From Rhipidocladum racemiflorum (lineage: Eukaryota; Streptophyta; Magnoliopsida; Poales; Poaceae), in the NCBI GenBank assembly GCA_036346355.1, contig CM070590.1:43123749-43187748 (forward strand): a stretch of 64,000 bases of DNA, written 5' to 3'. Each line of letters opens with the position of its first letter. Within the stretch, counting starts at the first letter, position 1. Under the pieces are notes generated by a model that made no database searches, was not told the origin of the DNA, and worked only from the letters and a program-made list of their open reading frames with translations. Below are positions 1-11,804 of this stretch, piece after piece. The position numbers were made by a program, and so were the translations under genes.

Positions 1-418
1 GTTCTCTCAAGTGGGCACAGAAGTTCTCCCACCATTCAAGCAATGTTCTTCCAACCGATGAGAAGCGTAAAGTACCTTCTCATTCCTATGCATTGAGCTA
101 TGTGTAGCTTCCTCTCAATTGATCTTAACCAATCATGGCCTCTAATGGATTGGCATTCCCAGAAGAAAGTGGGTGGGGTGAGTTCTCATGAACTCGACAC
201 CTTTGTATTCCTGGCGTTGTCCATGATTAACTTGATTAGCAGTGGCTTGAGCAAAGATGACGTCTGCATTTGTTGCATCATAGCATGCATCAACTGAGTC
301 GGGCAGCAAGAAAAGCTCCGAAAATTCTGCATATCCAGTGGCGTGCCGGTGCTCCATCATTGGGGGTTTTCATGAGAACCACTCCCATTGCTTCAAAGTT
401 CTACTCGGTGTTCACCAT
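1..418 (-). pseudogene. E1 gag, N-terminal part (Tekay Ty3-gypsy), cut by window edge
   Basis: This is the start of the capsid (gag) gene of a minus-strand Tekay-type element. The ATG is at 418 and reads MVNTR, like the gag starts of the other Tekay copies here (42939, 58710, 61721). The sequence then runs toward position 1 through the conserved block that in element C reads EADDWLRSIERKLH. Gag would coat the element RNA in cytoplasmic particles. Several small indels break the frame, so no long ORF survives. The rest of gag and all of pol lie left of the window. ORF0 remains and the 5' LTR lie on its upstream side, in the order seen in element C. Confidence 0.8.
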
Positions 419-700
419 CTGTCGATTTGCTCTAGGTTTAGAGATGAGAGGAAACAAGAATAGACAAGTAATATGGAACTTATGTGGGCGAAAAGGTGTA
501 GCCTTAAGGTCCAACTTTATTATTAATAACTTGGTATGGCTGCTACAATGCCTAAGGGCCTTGCAACACATAATGCACACTCAAAGACAAACAAAGCAAA
601 TCCAAATCTAACTAACTCTTGGAGTCTAACGCCTAAAGGGTGACTCTTTATTCTATGACTCGACTCGGCGAAGGAGTCTCACTATAGAACCTATGCTCAC
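419..700 (-). other. E1 spacer between ORF0 and gag
   Basis: Non-coding spacer of the Tekay family between the ORF0 stop and the gag ATG. It matches the spacers of C (42656-42938), B (24749-25024), A (58711-59002) and D (61722-62007), including the segments 'taggcgttagactcc' and 'aagggccttgcaacacata' read on the appropriate strand. No ORF is seen in it. Confidence 0.7.
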
Positions 701-1400
701 TCATCGAGAAAACCTCCACGGCCTGGTACGGTGTCGTGGCATAGCGAAAGCATCGCCATGTCCAAAGAATCGTGTCCTCTGTGGTAGTCGAAGAAGCGGT
801 GTCTCATGAGATCCGACTCCTCCGGATCCGCTCGTAGGCTCGAGTCGGGCTCCGGTCCGTCCGGTCATTACAAAGTCATCTCCACCGTCAATCCTTTCAA
901 GATGTGCCACATACTCTGAGCTTCCCGCCATCCGTTTCTTCTCTCGTCGTGATCTCCTTGGCGGGCCTTCAGAGCTCCTTGCTTGTATTATCTAGTACAT
1001 CCTCTCGGCGATACAAATCGTGCCAACTGTAACCGCGGGCATCCTCATCCTGAATCTCCTTGGGTCGAGAAGGTTATCGCTGCCGATGATAATCTTAACA
1101 CCGCATTCTCCAACTCTCGGGCGATACGGGTAATGTGCCGCATTGCTCGTCGTGATACTTCTTGGATACCCATCCGCATTGTAGATCTCCTGGCAAAGCA
1201 GTGTATCGGGCGATTGCAGGCCTTTTTCCTAGCGGTACCTCAATCCTCACGTCACAAGCCTTTTGATCAATCCCGCTTGTCTGATCACTTCTACTTGGTA
1301 TTGGGGCTTCTCAAAATCTCCGAGAGTCTCAGAGCATATGCCAAAGTTCTGCTAGTCATGACCAACTCCCGGATCAACGTAGCTTGAACTCTTCCTCCAT
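701..1400 (-). pseudogene. E1 ORF0 remnant (extra ORF upstream of gag)
   Basis: Degenerate copy of the extra ORF that sits between the 5' LTR and gag in this family. The homologous start codon is at 1398-1400 and the stop at 701-703, where the C-terminal FLDE-stop context is preserved. The frame is broken by many small indels. The intact 256-codon version is in element C (41885-42655), and the function is unknown. Only the position and the block-wise similarity of both ends and the middle (a glutamate/lysine-rich coiled-coil segment) support this call. Confidence 0.65.
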
Positions 1401-1615
1401 CTGTCACAAGAGTGCTTTACGTAAGAACCCTAATCTTTAAATTGTGACAAGGTAAGGAAAATTTCAGCAAGAGACAAGAAAAGAGAGAAGGGGATAAGTC
1501 GAGATGTCATTTCTTGTCTTCACAAATTTTTAGCTTTAGAAAATAGGTTTTATCCTCACTACGACCATTCTAGCTTAGGGGTTGAGCCTACAGGTCAAGT
1601 ATGGCTCATACCACC
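1401..1615 (-). other. E1 leader with damaged primer-binding site
   Basis: Untranslated leader between the 5' LTR and ORF0. The primer-binding site is at 1604-1613. On the minus strand it reads tggtatgagc, where the complement of plant initiator-Met tRNA would be tggtatcagagc, so two bases of the CAG are missing. The rest of the leader matches the leader of element B (23828-24045). Confidence 0.75.
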
Positions 1616-4600
1616 TGCCGGGACCCCGAATTTGCAACCGGACCCTCTGTGTATTCAAGACTAGTCCGTGAACGCCGCTTAGTGCACATGATCTTAACAT
1701 CGGTATATATCACAATCATACCAATCGATACTATCAAAGTACTTTATTTAAATAATCAAAGGGTTACTCGACCTTATGGCCAAGTTACAAATATATGCCT
1801 TGCAAGGCGAAACTTATTAAAAGAGAAATAACAAGAATGAAAATCAAATAAACTTGTGGGCGCCTATCCAAAGATACCACGTAACCTGACCTCGCTCTTC
1901 CCTAAGTAGACGGGTCCTCTTGGAACTCCTCCTCCAAACGCGTAGTCTCCTCTTCAATCGTATTGTGTTGAGGCAAGGGTGAGTACTTGGTACTCAAGAA
2001 GTCATGCACGAATGCAAGCTAATATACTATATGCATGGCTTGGTACAAAGGAATAGCTCAGGGTATATTTGCAAAGAAATGCCTTTGACAAGTAATAAAG
2101 GTAGATTCAAGCGAGAAATAAGTAAAGCATAAATAACTTTTCAAGAAGTTTAACAAACATTTTTCCCATCCTAAACCATATTTCCATCATCTTCCTTGTT
2201 AAACCAACCCATCTTTTCAAAAACCAAGTTATTTTCGTAAAGTCTACCCCTTGACTGTAATTCGAGGCATTGTCCAAAGATCGTGGACTCGGCTATTCAA
2301 ATAGATTCTACACTCGCAGAGGTTATGCACTTTACCCACAAGATACTGATCCAAACACCACAAAGGCGAAGTTCCGTAACAAAGCCTTTCGGAAGCCTCA
2401 AACAACACAGTGGTCCTCTCCAAAGACGTGCTCTACACCATCCCTTCCCTTAGCCAAGGCGGCGTATGGGACCAACACACCGTTAGATGGGTACCTGGCC
2501 ACAGCCACGATATGCTCCCCGCATAATCACACAAACGGTGTAATCGACACTCGAGGCTCCACAAGTGAGTCCTTAGCGACTTAGTCAACTAGGGCTGCCC
2601 CATTCCACCCATGTGGTTGCAAGTATGACCTGGGCTCAAAGGCTTGCAAGGTTAAGTCCTTAGAGTGACCAGGCAAGACTACCCAAAAACCAAATCATCA
2701 CTCCCAATGCCACAACTGCCCAATTGACATTTTGCCACATGCCCTGGCCGAAATCATGACAAACCCCGCTTGATTACCATGCACCACGTGCCAACATCAT
2801 CATGATACTTTTCCAAAACAGGTTCAATATATCATTAAGTCCATATTAGCATTTGATTGTCCAAAATCATGTCATGAGCACGTAGCAGGTCTAAGCAGCA
2901 TACTACAACGGTCTAAACCCATGTTGGCAATTTAATAATATCCAACTAGTAAACCACAACTAGGGTGACAAAGGGTCATGGCACATACTTAGATAATCAA
3001 GGTGTCATATAGCAAATTGGTGTTTATCTAACCCCCATGTTTAAACAAAGTATCTTTCTAATTGAACTAGCATGCGATAGTTTAAATCAAAGTAGATTTT
3101 CGGAATAGGATCAACATGGTCAAAGCACAACTTGCCTTCAAAAAGTACTTGCTCTTGGTCTTGAGTTGGATCCCGAGTCAACACTTCTCCTCGAATCCTT
3201 CAGGCACTTCAACGCTACTCAGTAAAGCGTGCAAATAGCAAATACACAAATAAACACTAGGCAAAAGATCCCAAAACTCCAAAATAAAATCCATAAACAG
3301 AGAGAACATAATTTTCCGGATTTTTAGAAGCTGAATCACAAATTTGGAGTTAAAGCAAAAGTTATGATTATTTAAAGTTTAAATAATCAATTAAATAATA
3401 TTACAGAGAAAAACTTTAGTCCAAAAATTAAATAAAATTCATATTTAGGTAGATCTCAATTTTATACAAATTTAGAAATTTGAATCACTCAAATCGGAGT
3501 TGAAACGCAAAAGTTATAAGCGCTAAGTTTTGAAATTAAATCAATTATTAAACCGATTTATTAAATCATTTTCTTTTTCGAAATTAATTATTTAAGGCCA
3601 AAGATGGACACGTGTCGCTCCGATTGGCTGGGCCGACGCTGCGGTCCATGGACTTGGTCCACGCTCGGTCTACGCGTGGACTCGGTCCACGGCTCCACGT
3701 GAGACTCGACATGTGGGTCCACTCGGGTGACGCTATTGCCGACGCCGACACCGGCTGGACGGCCGACAGCGGGTTTCACCGTGACGGGCCGATGACGTCA
3801 TGGTGCGGTTTTCATTGCCGTGGCCGACGCGCCGGGCCCGCTGCTGTGGTCGCGGCTGACGACCAGTCCAAGCTTCCCGACGCTGCGGCGACCACGCCGC
3901 CGATTTAAAATCCGACGGTATGGATTGGGTCTTTCACGCTTTTGGATTAACGCGGCGGATTCGAAGCCGTTGGATCTTGATCCAACGTCCCGATCTAATC
4001 TGGGATCTTAGGGTTGGGATAGGCATTAGGCTCACTCTCAACCGTCCGGACTTGATCTCGACGGTTCACCGAGCTCGACGGCGATGATGGCTTCGCGGGC
4101 GCGCTGGCTCATCGCTACCGAGGATGACGCACCACGCAGCTGGCGCTCGGGCGCTCTCCGGCCAAGTGAGTGCACTCAACAAAGGGCCGGGTTTGGGCGA
4201 TCCGGTCCTGGCGGCGAAAGCGTTTGCCGTGGCCGGAATCGCAGAGGAACGCGGTGGAAGAGAGAGGCACCACGGCGAAGCTTTGGCTAGACGTGGCGGC
4301 TGGGCTCAAACTCGAGGAAAAGGTGCGACGGTGACAGAGCTTCAACGTGGCGGCCTTGGGGCTTTAAATAGTGCCTCGACGCGCGCACAACACACGAAAC
4401 CCTAACGCACACTGGCGCCCACGGCGGAGCAGTCCGTCTGGTCGGATCGAACGATGACGCCGCACCGCTGGATCTCGATCCAACGGCTCGCGTCTTGACG
4501 GCTCGGCCGAGCCAATGACGGCCGGGTCCGGGTCGGACTCGAACTCGAGTCCGACTCGGCTCGATCGGATGAACAAGATACTTGACCGAATTTGATTTTC

Positions 4601-4891
4601 CATTGATTTAATAATTAAAATAATTCCATAGAATTCATTTAATTCATTAAAATAGCAAATGACTTTAAAATTCCGTAAAAATTCTGGAAAATACTTTGGA
4701 TCATTTTGGACTCAAATAAAATATTTCCAACAAAAATTTATTTGCAAAATTAAATTCTTCAATTATTTCAAAATGGAATAAATTCAAATAAATCCCAAAT
4801 AAATCCAAATAAATTCCAGAAAATTCCAAAAATTCACCAAAGTGCCAAATCACACATGAATTTAAGAAAAGCAAAATTTTGGGGTGTTACA
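1616..4891 (-). mobile_element. E1 5' LTR (Tekay family), minus strand
   Basis: A 3276-bp LTR that starts TGTAACACCCC (at 4891, minus strand) and ends next to the primer site at 1616 (…CCCGGCA, a damaged CCCGACA). Landmarks are a TATA-like box on the minus strand (complement of ctttaaata, 4362-4370), 22-bp GGATC palindromes at 3967-3987 and 4465-4486, a TGACGTCA near 3794, the AT-rich block with the twofold repeat of 'cttataacttttgc', and the TGAGTAC/GTACTCA hairpin at 1980-1996. It is the same subfamily as the LTRs of element B. It is inserted in the gag of the CRM-like element, which resumes at 4892. The matching target duplication would lie left of the window. Confidence 0.88.
4362..4370 (-). 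promoter_or_regulatory. TATA-like box of E1 LTR
   Basis: The minus strand reads tatttaaag, in the same LTR position as the TATA-like boxes of the other Tekay LTRs in this window (15614-15621 minus, 34257-34264 minus, 21022-21029 plus, 38678-38685 plus). GC-rich sequence lies on both sides. That this is the element promoter is inference from position. Confidence 0.5.
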
Positions 4892-5758
4892 GCTGCCACA
4901 AGTGAATTTATAGGTTATGCCTCTATTTGGTGGAATCAGATCCATCAAAGAAATAGAGCCCCCCACACATGGGATGATCTGAAGCGCTTGATGAGAGCCA
5001 GATTTGTACCCGCTTATTTTGGCAGAGATTTGCTCAACAGAATCCAAAGATTGAATCAAGGTAGCAAATCCGTGGAAGATTATTATCAAGAACTGCAAGT
5101 GGGCATGCTTCGTGCTAATGTGTAAGAAGAGGAAAATGCGAAAATGGCAAGATTCTTGGGAGGCATGAACAAAGAAATACAAGATATACTTAACTTTCAG
5201 AATTACAACTCCTTGGATGAGCTTTTTCATTATGCATGCAAAGTCGAAAGACAAGTACAAGGGAAGAGACAGAGTTACAATAAATTTGGCCACACCTTCT
5301 CTGGCTCTTCGACGCCTTCAAAGGGGACCAATCAGCAGCAAAAAGGTGATGTTCCTTCTGCTAGTAGAGCTGTTGCACCAGCTGCTCGAGAGAATTCAGC
5401 AAGCCGAATGACTTCGTCATCACACAGGCCTACTAATTCCAACAAGTTAGCTGCTGCCCCTACCAAAAGTTCATCTTCAGTTGCTTCTACAGGAAGACCA
5501 AGAGAGATCGAGTGCTTCAAATGCAAAGGCAAGGGTCACTATATGAGAGATTGTCCAAATCAGCGAGCCCTTATCATACGGGAGGATGGCGAGTATACAT
5601 CGGCAAGTGAAGTGGAGGAAGAAGAATCTGATTATGAGGAGTTCAAGAACAATTCTAGTTCTGATTCAGAAGAGATCACCTTTGATACCAGTCATGCTAG
5701 CCTGGTTGTTTGTCAAGTTCTCAGTTCTCAAATGGAGAAGGCTGAGGGAGGACAATGA
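4892..5758 (+). pseudogene. CRM-like Ty3-gypsy gag, 5' truncated
   Basis: Capsid gene of a plus-strand chromovirus resembling the CRM (centromeric retrotransposon) lineage. The first half is outside the window because E1 inserted at this point. The frame begins ATSEFIGYASIWWNQ (typical gag helical core), runs through YYQELQVGMLRANV to an in-frame stop at 5123-5125, and resumes in the same frame as MARFLGGMN. A serine-rich linker precedes a CCHC zinc knuckle (CFKCKGKGHYMRDC, about 5515-5556) that would bind element RNA. An acidic tail leads to a second in-frame TGA at 5756-5758. Only nonsense changes are seen; the frame is otherwise kept. The lineage call rests on recognition and was not checked by alignment. 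Confidence 0.85.
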
Positions 5759-6340
5759 CACAATTTATTCCAATCAAAATTTGTGATCAAGGGGCACTCA
5801 TGCAAGGTGATTATTGATGGTGGGAGCTGCAACAATATTGCAAGTACAGAGATGGTCGAGAAGCTTGGCTTGACCACACGATCACACCCGCAACCATACT
5901 ACATCCAGTGGCTCAATTCATGTGGCAAATTGAAGGTAACGGCAATGGCACGTGTGCATTTCTCCATTGGGACATATGCTGATTTTGTGGACTGTGATGT
6001 GGTGCCGATGCAAGCTTGTGCTTTGTTACTTGGGAGGCCATGGCAATACGACAAGGATACTACACATCATGGGCGCTCCAACAAGTATTCTTTCATTCAC
6101 AAAGATAAGAAGGTTTCATTGGTTCCGATGTCACCAGAAGAAATTCTCAGAGATGATTTAGATAAGGCTGAGCGTGAGAGAAAAGAAAGAGAGGCGAGTG
6201 ACATCCACGAAATAGGGAGCGAGAGGCACCAGCCCAAAATGGGAGAAAAGAAAGAAAAGAGTGAAAAGAAAAGTGAGATACCATGTAGGGGGCATGTTCT
6301 TTTAGCCACAAAAAGTGAGATGCGAGAGTTCAAAAACTAG
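5759..6340 (+). pseudogene. CRM-like aspartic protease region
   Basis: Continues the gag frame after the TGA at 5756-5758. The segment VIIDGGSCNN marks a retropepsin-like active site in which the usual D-S/T-G is D-G-G, as often seen in this lineage. It is followed by LLLGRPWQYD, the conserved second protease motif. The enzyme would mature the gag-pol polyprotein. A lysine/glutamate-rich linker follows and ends at an in-frame TAG (6338-6340). No frameshift is present between gag and this region. Confidence 0.82.
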
Positions 6341-7760
6341 CCCCGACAGTGCTTTGCACTTTTGTGCAAAGACATCCTTTTCTCCACTAATGCTTCACTC
6401 TCTACCTTGCCGGATTCGGTTGTTTCTTTAATGCAGGAATTTGACGATGTGTTTCCGAATGAGATGCCAGTGGGGCTGCCACTGTTGAGAGGGATAGAAC
6501 ATCAAATTGACTTGGTTCCAGGAGCATCTTTGCCTAATCGTCCTCCATATCGAACCAACCCTGAGGAGACGAAAGAAATTCAACGCCAAGTGCAAGAACT
6601 TCTCGACAAAGGGTACGTACGAGAGAGCTTAAGTCCATGTGTTGTTCCTGTCTTACTTGTGCCAAAGAAAGATGGATCTTGGAGGATGTGCATTGATTGT
6701 AGAGCTATCAATAATATTACTGGTCGATATCGTCACCCTATACCTAGGCTCGATGATATGCTTGATGAATTGAGTGGTTCTACTATCTTTTCAAATTTTG
6801 ACTTGCGTAGCGGCTACCACCAAATTTGAATGAAACTAGGTGATGAATTGAAAACTGCTTTTAAGACTAAATTTGGTTTGTATGAATGGTTGGTTATGCC
6901 ATTTGGTCTTACAAATGCACCTAGTACGTTTATGCGCTTGATGAATGAAGTTTTGAGATCTTTTATTGGAAAGTTTGTGGTGGTTTACTTTGATGATATA
7001 TTAATTTACAGCAAGTCTTTGGATGAACATTTGGATCATTTGCGCCAAGTCTTTACTGCTTTGAGAGAGGCACGCTTGTTTGGTAACCTCGAAAAGTGCA
7101 CCTTTTGCATGGATCGAGTTGTTTTTCTTGGTTTTGTTGTGACTGCGCAAGGAATCGAAGTGGATGAACAGAAGGTGGAGGCTATCCGAGCTTGGCCCAC
7201 ACCTACAACAGTAACACAAGTGAGAAGTTTTCACGGACTCGCTGGGTTCTATCGCCGATTTGTAAAGGATTTTAGCACGCTCGCTGCCCCACTCAATGAG
7301 TTGACGAAGAAGAATGTGCCGTTCAAGTGGGGAAAACCACAAGAGGATGCCTTCAACATTTTGAAAGGTAAGTTGACAAACGCATCGCTTTTACAACTTC
7401 CTGATTTTGATAAAACATTTGAGATAGAATGTGATGCTAGTGGTATTGGAATTGGAGGTGTTCTTATGCAAGATAGAAAACCCATCGCTTATTTTAGTTA
7501 GAAACTAAATGGCCCAACCTTAAACTACTCAACATATGACAAGGAATTATATGCTTTGTTTAGAGTGTTAGAAACATGGCAACATTACCTCTGGCCAAAA
7601 GAATTTGTCATACATTCAGATCATGAATCATTGAAACATATCCGTAGCCAAAGTAAATTGAACCGTCGGCATGCTAAGTGGATAGAATTTATTGAAACCT
7701 TCCCATATGTTGTGAAACATAAGAAGGGTAAAGACAACATAGTTGCTGATGCGTTGTCTC
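6341..7760 (+). pseudogene. CRM-like reverse transcriptase and RNase H
   Basis: Copies element RNA into DNA. The frame carries the N-terminal RT motif (VPVLLVPKKDGSWRMCIDCR), the DLRSGYHQI box, MPFGLTNAPSTF and the catalytic VVYFDDILIYSK box near 6980-7015, all in one frame. RNase H follows with FEIECDASGIGIGGVL, LYALFRVLETWQHYL and IHSDHESLKHI, ending near the conserved ADALSRR. In-frame stops occur at 6827-6829 (TGA just after GYHQI, consistent with CGA to TGA) and 7499-7501 (TAG). Catalytic aspartates are present. The gene is dead because of the stops, yet length and frame are kept, so decay is modest. Confidence 0.9.
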
Positions 7761-9334
7761 GAAGGTACACATTATTGTCTCAACTTGATTGCAAAATTCT
7801 TGGTTTAGAAGGATTAAAAGAATTATATGCTGCTGATATGGATTTCAAAGAAGTCTATGCCAAGTGTAAAGAAGGGAGATGCAAGGATAAATATGTATTG
7901 AATGATGGATATTTGTTCAGGGCTAACAAACTTTGTGTTCCTGCAAGTTCTATTCAACTTTTGTTGTTGTAGGAATCCCATGGAGGTGGATTAATGGGTC
8001 ATTTTGGTGTTCGCAAAACTGAGGATGTGCTGGCCACACACTTTTACTGGCCCAAGATGAGGCGCGATGTTGAGCGCTATGTGAGGAGATGCACTACTTG
8101 TCAAACAGCTAAGTCTCGCTTAAACCTGCATGGCTTATATACCCCCCTTCCTATTCCAAAAGTACCTTGGGAAGATATATCTATGGATTTTGTGTTAAGG
8201 TTGCCTAGGACTAAGAGGGGGGAGAGACAGTGTGTTTGTTGTCGTTGATAGGTTTTCTAAGATGGCTTATTTTATACCTTGTCATAAGAGCGATGATGCT
8301 ACCCATGTTGCTGATTTGTTTTTCAGGGAGGTCATTCGCTTGCATGGAGTACCAAGGACTATTGTTTTAGACCGTGATGCCAAATTTTTGAGCCACTTCT
8401 GGAGGACACTGTGGGGGAAGCTTGGAACAAAACTACTATTTTCTACAACATGTCATCCCCAGACTGATGGGCAAACAGAGGTTGTCAACCTCACACTTGG
8501 TACCATGTTGAGGGCGATACTAAAGAAGAACATGAAGTTCTGGGAGGAGTGTTTGCCTCATGTTGAGTTTGCATACAACCGAGTTGCTCATTCAACGACA
8601 AAACTCTATCCATTTGAAGTTGTTTATGGGTTCAAGCCTATAGCGCCGATTGATCTCCTGCCTTTGCCACCTCCGGAAATGGTAAATATGGATGCTGATA
8701 AAAGGGCTGAGTATATTCGAAAGATACATGAGACCACTAAAACAAACAATGAGAAGATGCAGGGCCAGTACAAGAAGCATATAGATAAGGGTCGGAAAGA
8801 AGTTTATTCAAGGAGGGTGACTTAGTTTGGTTGCATTTGCGCAAGGACCACTTTCCCGAACAGCGCAAGTCCAAGTTGATGCCCCGAGGAGATGGCCCGT
8901 TCAAAGTGATTGCAAAGATCAATGATAATGCTTACAAGTTAGAGCTACCCAAAGACTATGGAGTGAGTGATACATTCAATGTTGCTAACTTATCTCCATA
9001 CCTTGGTGATGAGGATGAGCCAGAGTCGAGGTCGACTCCTTCTCAAGAGGGGGAGTATGATGAGGACGTCACTAGCACACACGAAGAAGATTCAATTATC
9101 ATGCAAGGTCCAATGACACGAGCCCGTACACGGCGCCTTGGACAAAAGGTGAATTCATTTCTTAAAAAAATTAATTATGTAATTACAGAACGAATGATAC
9201 TACCTAATGAGTGTTGTTCACTTGTTACATGTGAAGGCACTTCAGAAGAACTGATTGTTAGAGACAAGAAAGAACTATTTGTGAGAGTCAAGGATCAACA
9301 TGAAGAAAAGAAAAGAATGATTTTGTTTGGTTGA
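7761..9334 (+). pseudogene. CRM-like integrase with C-terminal tail
   Basis: Would insert the element cDNA into chromosomes. An HHCC zinc-binding start (GHFGVRKTED...CTTCQTAK, about 7994-8110) is followed by the DDE core (ISMDFVLRLPR, VVVDRFSKMAYFIPCHK, HPQTDGQTEVVN) and the GPF-type DNA-binding module (GDGPFKVIAKINDNAY). The tail has PYLGDEDEPES and GPMTRARTRRL, resembling CRM-lineage C-termini and without a classical chromodomain. Defects: TAG at 7970-7972, a one-base gain in the G run near 8216-8222, and a second frameshift near 8805-8815, both correctable by eye. A targeting role for the tail is family knowledge, not shown here. Confidence 0.88.
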
Positions 9335-10029
9335 TGCTGCCATGAGAAGGAGGTGCAATAGTATGGCTACATATGAAAAGGAGAGGACCCATTTTTTTGT
9401 GGCACACAATTTATTTTCAGCCATGGAAACTTTTGCTATTTTTGTGGAGGCTTGCATGCAAGGAAGGTCCACTTTGTGCCAATCGTGAGGGGGGATTTGG
9501 GTTCCTATTTTCATGGCTGCAATAGGGGGAGGCATGCACCATGACGCACACAATAAAAATACGAACTTCCAATTTTATGGCCACTGCACAAGGAAACCTG
9601 CATGCATGGAGTTACAGGCGCAAGGGGACCTGTTTTATTCGGTGCTTACTGTTGGAAACGGCAGACTTGATTTTTGGTTTTAGCTACTGCTATTGTAAGG
9701 CCTTGGCGTCAAACTCAAAGTCTCATTTTAATCATTCATCATCGAGTGATTTTCTTCCGCTGTTGCTCTTTCAATTCTCGTTGAATTGCTCGGGCCGTTC
9801 TTCGTGAACAGGTCAATCGTGTTTTGACACGGTTGTTAACCAATTGAGGAGTGGTTTAGCGATTGTGAGGCTACTAATCGCATTCGTGATCGTGGTTAGC
9901 CGCCCCTTCGTCAAAGTCACAACTCGCCTTCAAGAATTCTCCTACAACGGAAGATCGGGACAAAATTGTGCGTATGCATCTTAAATCAAGGCGTGTGCGT
10001 ATCACCATGTTTAGTTTAGTTTGATGCAA
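9335..10029 (+). other. Tail of CRM-like element, probable 3' LTR or 3' UTR
   Basis: Non-coding sequence directly after the integrase stop. In CRM-type elements the polyprotein can run up to or into the 3' LTR, so a TGATG at 9332-9336 is a possible LTR start, but with one copy only I cannot prove the borders. A purine run sits at 9303-9320. After about 10029 the sequence matches a different LTR family, so this tail is either complete or truncated there. No ORF here looks real. Confidence 0.45.
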
Positions 10030-10954
10030 GTTGTTTATGTTTATGGCATATGTTGCATACATGGCATGAAAGCTGGCCCGGTCGGTGAGAACGTCATAAC
10101 TAGTCCGGTAAGGTCGGTGAGAAAGTTATGACTAATCTGTAGCGCCATGGTTGTAAGACCTACCTCGTGATTCCACCCACATGGTGAGTGGAAGCGATGC
10201 GTAGGCACCCTCCATCTACGGGATGAAAGGGGGAGAGGGTGCACGCCGACGGGTGTGCACTCAGCAATACCGGTATATGCTTCCAGGAGACATGTGCATC
10301 GCATTGCATTGCATACATGATGATGAAAATGAGTTGTGAACAATGTGCTTTGTCATGGTTATGATGTTGTGGATGAAATTATGATTTGATCATGATGAAA
10401 ATGAGTTGTGAACAATGCTCATGTGAGTATTTGCATTGTTGTTGGTCTTGATTTATTCTTTATGACCTATTGCGATATACTTGCTGAGTGATGAACTCAT
10501 GCTTGTGCTTTCTTGATGTTTAGGTACCATGAGACCGGCATGCGGGGAAGGGAACTAGTCACACTTCTACACGTAGCTCACGCATTTGATCCCATAGTCT
10601 ATTCATCTGGAGTATTGGTAATAAATTTAGTGTGTTGCAACTTGGTTTATGATTTAGTTGTGTGCTATAAGTGCCTTAATCGTTTCGTTTGGCGCATGAT
10701 GAGTTTGAATGCTTAAATTGGACTTATATTGCTGTCATGTCATTTAGTATTGCTGTTTTAAATGTCTCGTATTATTCCATATTTTGCTATGCTATTGTTG
10801 TTGCTTCAAATCATGTTAAAACAAAGGAGATGCTGCCGAAATTTCAGTTGTAGCATTTGTGCCTTTGCTGTAATTTATCTTTATTCGTGGTATTTAGATG
10901 TTTTTTAGTCTATGTTTGGTAGCATTCGGGCATACTAGATGCCGGGGTGTTACA
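10030..10954 (+). mobile_element. LTR fragment, TGTGAAACT family (3' part)
   Basis: Matches the last ~850 bp of the LTR at 45777-48013 along its length: the 'catacatggcatg' block, 'cggtgagaaagttatgac', the 'ctccatct' plus 'ggtgtgcactca' region, 'taggtaccatgagaccggcatgcgg', and the terminal 'gccggggtgttaca'. It carries the shared hairpin TGAGT-gatga-ACTCA at 10485-10499. The 5' two thirds of the LTR are missing. The right border (…TTACA at 10954) is clean; the left border is approximate. Confidence 0.75.
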
Positions 10955-11804
10955 CCAAGTCCCGAACCTCAGTTCCTCCATGAACCTAGTTCCGGTCCCG
11001 TCATCGACCACGTTTGCCCTCGAGCAACACCTTCACATGAACAAACCAGAAAACGATTCCGAGCACAAGTTCGCGACTTGACTCAATATTAGTCCATGCA
11101 AATACTCACACGAGCATTGCATAAGTTCAAAACATGCATTATGAAATTCAAACAGATTTCATAACCACAAATCAATCACCAAACAATTTTCAAAATCACC
11201 AAAATCAACCTCGAGCAAAAAACCATTCACGCTGGACCAAACATCGGTCCGGCGCAGCTCACAACAAACCAAATATTTGGTTCGGCGTACATGCGAAAGT
11301 CTAAGTTCAATTCAAAGCAAACATGTTCAAAAACACGTTCACGACGGACCAAACTTTTTGGTTCGGCGTACATGCAAAGACAACGCTCAAAAATGCGTTC
11401 ACAACAGACCAAAACTTTGGTCCGACGTACATGGAAGAACTTCTATTTTTGTGAAACTTGGTCCGGCACAAAACATGTTCACGGCGGACTAAACAAAAAT
11501 CAGTCCGGCGTACACATGAAAAAAAGACCTTCAAATCGCCGTTCACGACGGACCAAAACTTTGGTCCAGCGTAGATGCGAAAACAGCCATCAAAAGCTCA
11601 TTCACGGCGGACCAAAAGTTTGGTCCGGCTTAGCCTCGAGAAACGGTTCATCGCAGATGGGAAACTTACTATTTTTCTCGGTTTGGTCCGGCGCCAATGC
11701 GAAACTTACTGTTTTTGTGAAATTCGGTCCGGCGCTAAAAGAACCACATGCACACACATTTGCAAATTCAATTCTAAGCCAATTTTTCAGCACATGATTT
11801 CACA
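10955..11804 (-). mobile_element. LTR fragment, TGTGAAATC family (5' part), minus strand
   Basis: Reverse-oriented copy of the first part of the LTR that is complete at 17284-19027. On the minus strand it starts TGTGAAATCATGTGCTG at 11804 and runs through a degenerate array of GGACCAAA/TTTGGTCC units to the segment 'ggaactaggttcatggagg', where it stops at 10955. It contains at least six diverged copies of the palindromic unit between about 11230 and 11700. The apparent ORFs on both strands here come from the repeat and are not genes. Confidence 0.8.
11230..11700. repeat. Diverged minisatellite with GGACCAAA/TTTGGTCC palindromes
   Basis: Repeated units of about 60-75 bp, each centred on an inverted repeat such as GGACCAAA-n-TTTGGTCC or its near variants (for example gaccaaaactttggtcc near 11408 and 11553), followed by 'ggcgtacatg'. 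This is the older, more diverged counterpart of the 62-bp array at 17418-17790 in solo LTR S2. Confidence 0.7.

Noticed and set aside
10030..10954. Terminal inverted repeats TGTAACACC/GGTGTTACA as a DNA transposon or MITE
   Set aside because: The ends are the ordinary TG...CA ends of LTRs; the full copy at 45777-48013 follows a polypurine tract and is 2.2 kb.
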